Assembly (NCBI GenBank): GCA_949283905.1
Contig: CASDUB010000182.1
Location: forward strand, 1 to 10,097
DNA length: 10,097 nt
Source: an uncultured Lachnospiraceae bacterium
Lineage (GTDB): Bacteria > Bacillota > Clostridia > Lachnospirales > Lachnospiraceae
Reading direction: 5' to 3'
The notes under the pieces were generated by a model. The model saw only the letters and a list, made by a program, of their open reading frames with translations. It made no database searches and was not told the DNA's origin. This document shows, in pieces, positions 5,912-10,097 of this stretch (its first letter is position 1; each line of letters begins with the position of its first letter). A program made the translations under genes and the position numbers.

Positions 5912-7654
5912 CTAAAATGTAATAGCATTATTTCTTTTAAGTTTTTCCTCATCGTCTGTTTCCTGATCGATGAGCATTGATAAAAATCTCTTTGCGCCGG
6001 TTCCCTGTTCCTTGTAAGCGTCAAACAGAGACTGTCTCGCTTCTTTTGAAAGGTGATCGGCGATACGTTCAAAATCAAGAAGTATATCAGTAAATACAGA
6101 GCCTTCTTTAACGGAACACTCGCCCGCGATAAGACGCGCCATGTGAGAATTTCTCGCTTTCTCACAATATTTAACTATTCTCTGTTCAAGCGAAATGATC
6201 TTAAACGCCCGCTTTGAATCGGGTTCATAGAAAATATTTTCGGAAAGTTTGAGAACACGCGCCGTAAGATTTACTATCTCGCGTATCTCCTGCTCTGCTT
6301 TCTCCGAGAAATTATTTCCTCCGTCCCAAAGTCTGTTGAGGGTTACGACCATATGATAAACATGATCGGTAATATTTTCATAATCCGCGATAACGTGGAT
6401 AAGATACGAAAGTTCCACCGATTCTTTATTTGTGATGCTCTTTGTAGAAAGCAGTGCCAGATAGGCGTCTATCTCGTCCTGATACCAGTCTACAAGTTCC
6501 TCCGTTCGATGCACCCTCTTCGCAATACCCGGATCCCACGAATCAAGGAGCGTTATCGTATCCGCGTAAGAATCGTTTGTGGCTTTGATAGCCTCCCCTA
6601 CTCGCTGACGCGCCTGAGCAAGAGCAAGTGAAGGCGTCGAAATAAAACGAACATCCAGAAGGGTTTCTTTTTGTTTTCCGCCGCCCCTGACAGTTAAGCG
6701 CGCAAATTTTTCGAAGAGTTTGTACATCGGAAGTTCAAAGGCCGACGTCAGAAGTTTATATCCGGTGTGACAGATGGCGATCGTTACCGGAGTCGCAAAT
6801 ACATCGTCGAACGGAAAATTGCCGGTACTCCGTAAAATTATATATACCGGCAGCCAGACTACCGCACCCGCCGTGTTAAGATAAAGATCCGTTCTGGCGA
6901 CACGCCTTGCGTCAAGAGAAGTTCCCGCAGAAGCTATGAGAACCGGAACGACCTGTCCGATATTTATACCGAAAATTATCGGAATAACACTCGAAAATTG
7001 AATGCCGCCTGCCAACGCAAGAGCCTGAACAACTCCGACAGAAGCCGAAGAGCTCTGCATTATAGCAGCCATAGCCATACCGAAAATGAGTCCGAGGAAC
7101 GGATTTGACAGTTTATCAAACAACTCCATAAATCCCGGAACCTCGCTGAGTCCCTTCATGGAAGAAGACATCATTGTCATACCGAACATCAGCATAGCGA
7201 AACCAAGCATTATCGCGCCGACATCTTTAGTTCTTTCTCTGTTAACAAATTTATAAAGTATTACGCCAAGGAAACAGAGAATAGCAGTAAACGAAGCCGG
7301 TTTAAGCAGTGTAAATAAAAGACCCGCTCCGTCTATACTGCTCATACTAATGAGCCACGCCGTAACCGTCGTTCCGAGATTTGCGCCTATTATAAGAGGC
7401 ACCGCCTGAATAAGCGTCATCATTCCGGTATTTACAAAGCTCAGAACCATTACATTAGTTGCAGTGGATGATTGAATTACCATCGTTACGCCTAAGCCCA
7501 CCAGAAAGCCTTTTAAAGGGTTTGAAGTAACTTTTGTCAAAAACACCTTCATCTGGCCGCCGGCACACTTTTTCAACGATTCACCCATGTAGGTCATGCC
7601 AAACAGAAAGAGTCCTATTCCGCCTATACACGACAAAATATCTGCTATGTCCAT
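5912..7654 (-). CDS. Na/Pi cotransporter family protein with C-terminal PhoU-like domain
   Basis: Integral membrane protein of 580 residues, likely sodium-coupled phosphate transport. Residues 1 to about 320 contain the two inverted halves of the family: QSSTAT at 61-66 with GANLGTT at 90-96, then QSSSAS at 200-205 with GINIGQV at 229-235. The paired QSS motifs form the substrate site in the NaPi-II family. Residues about 340-560 are hydrophilic and helical, with a PhoU-like layout (VDWYQDEIDAYLALL, HVIADYENITDHV, DFERIADHLSKEA). This PhoU fusion is common in bacterial members and may tie transport to phosphate status. The ATG at 7654 has AGAGAGGA 7-8 nt upstream. Promoter and terminator suggest a single-gene unit. 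Direction of transport cannot be read from the sequence. Confidence 0.92.
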   Translation of the reverse strand: MDIADILSCIGGIGLFLFGMTYMGESLKKCAGGQMKVFLTKVTSNPLKGFLVGLGVTMVIQSSTATNVMVLSFVNTGMMTLIQAVPLIIGANLGTTVTAWLISMSSIDGAGLLFTLLKPASFTAILCFLGVILYKFVNRERTKDVGAIMLGFAMLMFGMTMMSSSMKGLSEVPGFMELFDKLSNPFLGLIFGMAMAAIMQSSSASVGVVQALALAGGIQFSSVIPIIFGINIGQVVPVLIASAGTSLDARRVARTDLYLNTAGAVVWLPVYIILRSTGNFPFDDVFATPVTIAICHTGYKLLTSAFELPMYKLFEKFARLTVRGGGKQKETLLDVRFISTPSLALAQARQRVGEAIKATNDSYADTITLLDSWDPGIAKRVHRTEELVDWYQDEIDAYLALLSTKSITNKESVELSYLIHVIADYENITDHVYHMVVTLNRLWDGGNNFSEKAEQEIREIVNLTARVLKLSENIFYEPDSKRAFKIISLEQRIVKYCEKARNSHMARLIAGECSVKEGSVFTDILLDFERIADHLSKEARQSLFDAYKEQGTGAKRFLSMLIDQETDDEEKLKRNNAITF

Positions 7655-7706
7655 ATTAAATTCCTCTCTTTGTCCTCATCGGACAGCTAAAATATCATAC
7701 ATAAAC

Positions 7707-7735
7707 AATATAAATAACAGTCTTTTTTATGTCAA
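7707..7735 (-). promoter_or_regulatory. Housekeeping-type promoter of the Na/Pi cotransporter gene
   Basis: On the minus strand a perfect TTGACA (7730-7735) and TATATT (7707-7712, five of six) are separated by 17 nt. The start would be near 7700, giving a leader of about 45 nt. This is the strongest promoter match in the window. I saw no clear PHO-box-like repeat next to it. Confidence 0.75.
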
Positions 7736-7942
7736 GATTTCTTTACACGCCTTATACAATTTCTTTGCAATTATAAATAAACAATAAACTGTTTTATGTT
7801 TAATGCAAAATATCGATAAATTAATTTCTTATGAGTTTTAATCCTTTTTCATCTTATATCACTCGCGATTTTTCGCCTAATTATTTGTATGTTATGCACA
7901 ATTTCGAGGTTTATTTTTTGTAAATAATTTATGTTATTTCCG

Positions 7943-7971
7943 TTTCAATTCTCCATTTTATATGATATAAT
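7943..7971 (+). promoter_or_regulatory. Promoter of the HPr-like gene with extended -10
   Basis: TGATATAAT (7963-7971) is a perfect TATAAT box with the TGn extension. TTTCAA (7943-7948) at 17 nt is a weak -35, which an extended -10 can offset. The predicted leader is about 48 nt and carries GGAGGG (8012-8017). Confidence 0.65.
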
Positions 7972-8025
7972 AGCCGTAAAGTTAAGAAATATTAAATATT
8001 GCTACCAAAGCGGAGGGTAAAAACT

Positions 8026-8268
8026 ATGAAATTAAAAAACATTGACCAGCTTCATGAGTTCTTAGCAATCGTTGATAAATGCAAAGGTGATGTTTACCTC
8101 ACATCTCAGTATGGTGATAAATACAACCTTAAATCAAAACTCAGCCAGTATATCGCAGTAGCTGCTCTTCTCGGAGATCACGGCGATGAACTTGAGCTTT
8201 GGTGTGATGATAAAGAAGATGAAGCAATACTGCTTGAATATATGTTAAAGAACAAAGATATCATCTGA
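8026..8268 (+). CDS. Small HPr-like fold protein lacking the active-site histidine
   Basis: 80 residues. I start at the ATG at 8026, 8 nt after GGAGGG; an upstream in-frame TTG at 7999 has no RBS. I aligned it by eye to HPr of the phosphotransferase system. Helix-1-like IDQLHEFLAIVDK is followed by KGDVYLTSQYGDKYNLKS (cf. HPr KSDIKL...VNLKS), a helix-2-like segment, GDELELWC (cf. GxEITI), and a final helix DEAILLEYML. The N-terminus is too short for HPr's first strand and has no His-Ala-Arg-Pro, so phosphocarrier activity is not expected. Ser37 sits where HPr has the regulatory Ser46. Crh of Bacillus is a known HPr relative without that His, so a regulatory role is possible but unproven. It appears monocistronic, with its own promoter and terminator. 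Confidence 0.7.
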   Translation: MKLKNIDQLHEFLAIVDKCKGDVYLTSQYGDKYNLKSKLSQYIAVAALLGDHGDELELWCDDKEDEAILLEYMLKNKDII

Positions 8269-8288
8269 TCAATACGGTTAAAAATTTT

Positions 8289-8321
8289 AACGGCTGCCTG
8301 TCAAATCGGCAGCCGTTTTTC
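8289..8321. terminator. Terminator of the HPr-like gene, probably shared with azlD
   Basis: AACGGCTGCC (8289-8298) and GGCAGCCGTT (8308-8317) pair perfectly over 10 bp around a 9-nt loop, followed by T on the plus strand (8316-8320). On the minus strand the stem is followed by TTAAAATTTTTAA, so it could also stop transcription coming from azlD, whose stop lies about 60 nt away. Confidence 0.9.
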
Positions 8322-8378
8322 TGTTCAAAAATTTCAATTTTCATTTCTTATTCTTAATCCCGACTCATTTGTGAATTT

Positions 8379-8681
8379 TCAGATCAAAAAAAGTTCAAGT
8401 ATAAACACGACCGCGCAGCATCCGAACGCCACTTTGTACATACTGACTCCGAGCCACGCAAGAACTATGCCGAATACAAGAGCAGCTATTCCTGATATTT
8501 GCGCCTGGGTCGCTTCAACGATAGCCGGAAATGTCATAACCGCCAGCGTCACATAGGGCACATAATACAAAAAAGATCTTAAGAATCTGTTTTCGATCTT
8601 TTTTCTGATAAGCGTCAGAGGAAGCACACGGATAATAAAAGTCGTTAAAGCCATGATAAAAATATAAATATAATTATTCAT
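8379..8681 (-). CDS. azlD: AzlD family branched-chain amino acid export subunit
   Basis: 100-residue hydrophobic protein with about four membrane segments, the usual size and pattern of AzlD: an N-terminal ALTTFIIRVLPL segment with the conserved Arg-Leu-Pro, then FLYYVPYVTLAVMTFPA. It works with AzlC in exporting branched-chain amino acids (known for AzlCD in Bacillus as 4-azaleucine resistance, and for the related BrnFE). Its ATG at 8681 overlaps the end of azlC by 8 nt, and GGGAGGAAGAGG inside azlC serves as its RBS, so translation is probably coupled. Confidence 0.9.
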   Translation of the reverse strand: MNNYIYIFIMALTTFIIRVLPLTLIRKKIENRFLRSFLYYVPYVTLAVMTFPAIVEATQAQISGIAALVFGIVLAWLGVSMYKVAFGCCAVVFILELFLI

Positions 8682-9396
8682 CCTCTTCCTCCCTGATCGG
8701 CTTAACAGCAGACGCGATACCTGCGATCACCACTGTAAGAATTATGATCTTGGTTCCTTCCGAGATCTGCGAAAACGCCGGAAGCCTCGAAACAAGATAA
8801 CTGGCGATAAAGCTTATTATCACAAGCACGGCTATTACCTTATCTTTTCTGGCCGGCGGCACGATTATGGCTATAAACATGGCATAAAGCGAGACGCTCA
8901 GCGCGCTTACAACTCTGAAGGGAAGTACATTTCCCATTATTATCCCCAGCGCCGTCCCTATAGACCAGAGCGGAATAGACGACAAAAACATTCCATAGGA
9001 ATGAACCGGCTGCAGATATCCTTCACGCGCTATCGAAACGCCGAATATCTCATCCGTAAGTCCGTATCCTACTCCTATTCTGTTTAGAAGACTTGTCTTT
9101 GGCGAGATCCTCTGACTCAGCGCAAACGACATCAGAAGGTATCTCGCATTGGCCACAAGTATCGTTAAAACCATTTCAAAATACGGAGCCTGAGCCGCTA
9201 TAACAGTCCATCCTGCGTACTGTCCCGCCGAAGCAACCGTCGTAAGGCTGGCCAAAAAGCCCTGAAAAGGCGTTATTCCTATTTGTTTCGCGGCTATTCC
9301 GAGTGAAAAAGAAACAGCCAGATATCCGAGTCCGATCGGAAAACCGTCTCTTATTCCCTGCGCGAACAGCCGCATCTTATTTTCTTTACTGCTCAT
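8674..9396 (-). CDS. azlC: AzlC family branched-chain amino acid permease
   Basis: Membrane protein of 240 residues, the larger partner of AzlD. Family signs are an early RDGFPIGLGYLAVSFSLGI segment, TVASAGQYA, then LVANARYLLMSFALS and GYGLTDEIFG, with further membrane segments to about residue 228 and a charged tail REEEDE. The ATG at 9396 shares ATGA with the stop of the upstream gene (4-nt overlap), and GAAGAGGG just before it acts as RBS. The overlap on both sides shows a tight operon with azlD and the radical SAM gene. The exported compound is not decided by sequence; branched-chain amino acids are the family default. Confidence 0.92.
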   Translation of the reverse strand: MSSKENKMRLFAQGIRDGFPIGLGYLAVSFSLGIAAKQIGITPFQGFLASLTTVASAGQYAGWTVIAAQAPYFEMVLTILVANARYLLMSFALSQRISPKTSLLNRIGVGYGLTDEIFGVSIAREGYLQPVHSYGMFLSSIPLWSIGTALGIIMGNVLPFRVVSALSVSLYAMFIAIIVPPARKDKVIAVLVIISFIASYLVSRLPAFSQISEGTKIIILTVVIAGIASAVKPIREEEDE

Positions 9397-10097
9397 CCCT
9401 CTTCCCAGATAACCGCTTTTTTAGCCGAATGGTCAAGCGGATTCCTTTCACTATAGTCAAACAGATATGCTTTATTATCAAAAACCTCTATATGCGTCAT
9501 CGAACGCAGCTGCTTCCAGTCATAATTTTTATACGATTTCAGATATTTCGGTTCTTCAGCTTCTTCTTTGTAAAACTCTCGTATCTTCGCGTCATATTCT
9601 TTTAACGACGGAGCCCACGCCGGTCTGTTCTTAAGATTCTCCCTGAGATAGATATCCGTCAATATGCTCTCTTTAAACTCTTCAGGATCAAGACCGATAC
9701 TGCTTATAAACTCAAGAAGTATCTCATATCTTCTGATCCTGCTGTGAGAAACATCGAAATATCCCTTTTTATCATAAAATTCCGCAAGCTTTTCATACAT
9801 CGAAAAACCATCTTCAAAATGCTCCTGAAGTTTTTCCATCGTATTTGCAAACTGGCCGCTGTTATAATGCACCTCAAAAACCTCTTCGACTTTTTTCAGC
9901 AATATAACATCATCATAGGAAAGCCATTTTGTTTTGAGCACCTCGTACGGCGGAGTTTTCTTATATCTGCATCCGTACTCATCAGCCGCAAAAGCCATAG
10001 GCGAACCGCCAAGCACCTTCAGAAATCCCAGCTGAAGCTGCGCCGGTCTTAATTCGTATACGCCGTTAAACGATCTCTTGAAGCTTTCGAGATCTTC
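9393..10097 (-). CDS. C-terminal part of a B12-binding/radical SAM protein (DUF4080 type)
   Basis: The frame stays open to the right edge, so 234 residues of a longer protein are visible; I treat the GTG at 10016 as internal because the codons before it read LRPAQLQLGFLKVLGGSPMAF, a stretch typical of this family. I recognise a DUF4080-like C-terminal domain: AADEYGCRYKKTPPYEVLKTKWLS in sense, later YNSGQFANTM, and KKGYFDVSHSRIRRYEILLEF. In the family this follows a cobalamin-binding and a radical SAM domain; those and the CxxxCxxC cluster would lie beyond base 10097 and are not seen here. The function of the family is not established to my knowledge. The stop TGA overlaps the azlC start, so transport by AzlCD may serve a product or substrate of this enzyme, which is inference. 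Confidence 0.8.
   Translation of the reverse strand, partial: EDLESFKRSFNGVYELRPAQLQLGFLKVLGGSPMAFAADEYGCRYKKTPPYEVLKTKWLSYDDVILLKKVEEVFEVHYNSGQFANTMEKLQEHFEDGFSMYEKLAEFYDKKGYFDVSHSRIRRYEILLEFISSIGLDPEEFKESILTDIYLRENLKNRPAWAPSLKEYDAKIREFYKEEAEEPKYLKSYKNYDWKQLRSMTHIEVFDNKAYLFDYSERNPLDHSAKKAVIWEEG

Larger units (their letters stand above)
7655..8025. other. Divergent spacer between Na/Pi gene and HPr-like gene
   Basis: This 371-nt AT-rich stretch has the Na/Pi promoter at its left end and the HPr-like gene's promoter at its right end. Between about 7740 and 7940 I see no coding sequence and no convincing hairpin. AACTGTTTTATGTTT (7787-7801) is the exact reverse complement of 5748-5762 inside element B; this is the only notable sequence there. 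Confidence 0.6.

Noticed and set aside
5851..6165. Minus-strand open frame of 104 codons overlapping the 3' end of the Na/Pi gene
   Set aside because: It is an out-of-frame shadow of the PhoU-like region and would read through the intrinsic terminator.
7870..7881. GCGATTTTTCGC small hairpin in the Na/Pi-HPr spacer
   Set aside because: Only a 4-bp stem, no T run and no relation to a gene end, so not a credible terminator or operator.
7999..8025. TTG start giving a longer HPr-like protein
   Set aside because: It has no ribosome binding site, while GGAGGG lies at ideal distance from the ATG at 8026.
9393..10016. Complete 207-residue protein starting at GTG 10016
   Set aside because: The frame is open to the window edge and the residues before the GTG continue the family-typical sequence, so the gene is truncated by the window.
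1..10097. CRISPR array, insertion sequence, tRNA or rRNA
   Set aside because: I saw no regularly spaced repeats, no transposase-like product, no terminal repeat pair with target duplication, and no tRNA-like cloverleaf or rRNA sequence.

Overview
The window looks like chromosomal DNA of an anaerobic, low-to-mid GC Clostridia-type Firmicute. This rests on the mix of families (a PocR-domain AraC regulator, glycerol dehydrogenase with a fused DhaK-DhaL kinase, a DUF4080-type radical SAM protein, AzlCD, a Na/Pi cotransporter with a PhoU tail), strong GGAGG-type ribosome binding sites, and very AT-rich spacers. I cannot place the genus.

Layout. (1) 1-2402, minus strand: gldA followed 24 nt later by a dihydroxyacetone kinase gene that runs off the left edge. 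Together they turn glycerol into dihydroxyacetone and then dihydroxyacetone phosphate. (2) 2403-2678: a divergent control region. (3) 2679-3695, plus strand: a PocR-AraC regulator, ending in a two-way terminator that it shares with the convergent gene. (4) 3759-5579, minus strand: a membrane-anchored alpha/beta hydrolase with eight further membrane segments. (5) 5912-7654, minus strand: a Na/phosphate cotransporter family protein with its own clear promoter. (6) 8026-8268, plus strand: an 80-residue protein that I read as a degenerate HPr fold lacking the phosphorylatable histidine. (7) 8379-10097, minus strand: azlD, azlC and the C-terminal part of a B12/radical SAM DUF4080 protein, overlapping head to tail as one operon.

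The most interesting signal is non-coding. The spacer upstream of gldA and the spacer upstream of the membrane hydrolase align without gaps over about 110 bp (76 of the 110 positions by hand count). The alignment is in the same orientation and almost the same distance from each start codon (133 and 129 nt). At the equivalent place nearer each gene, each carries an 8-bp inverted repeat of different sequence but matching position and spacing. This suggests that gldA-dhaK and the hydrolase form one regulon, probably under the PocR-AraC protein encoded between them. It makes the hydrolase a candidate extracytoplasmic esterase that feeds the glycerol pathway. The regulon and the hydrolase's substrate are inferences.
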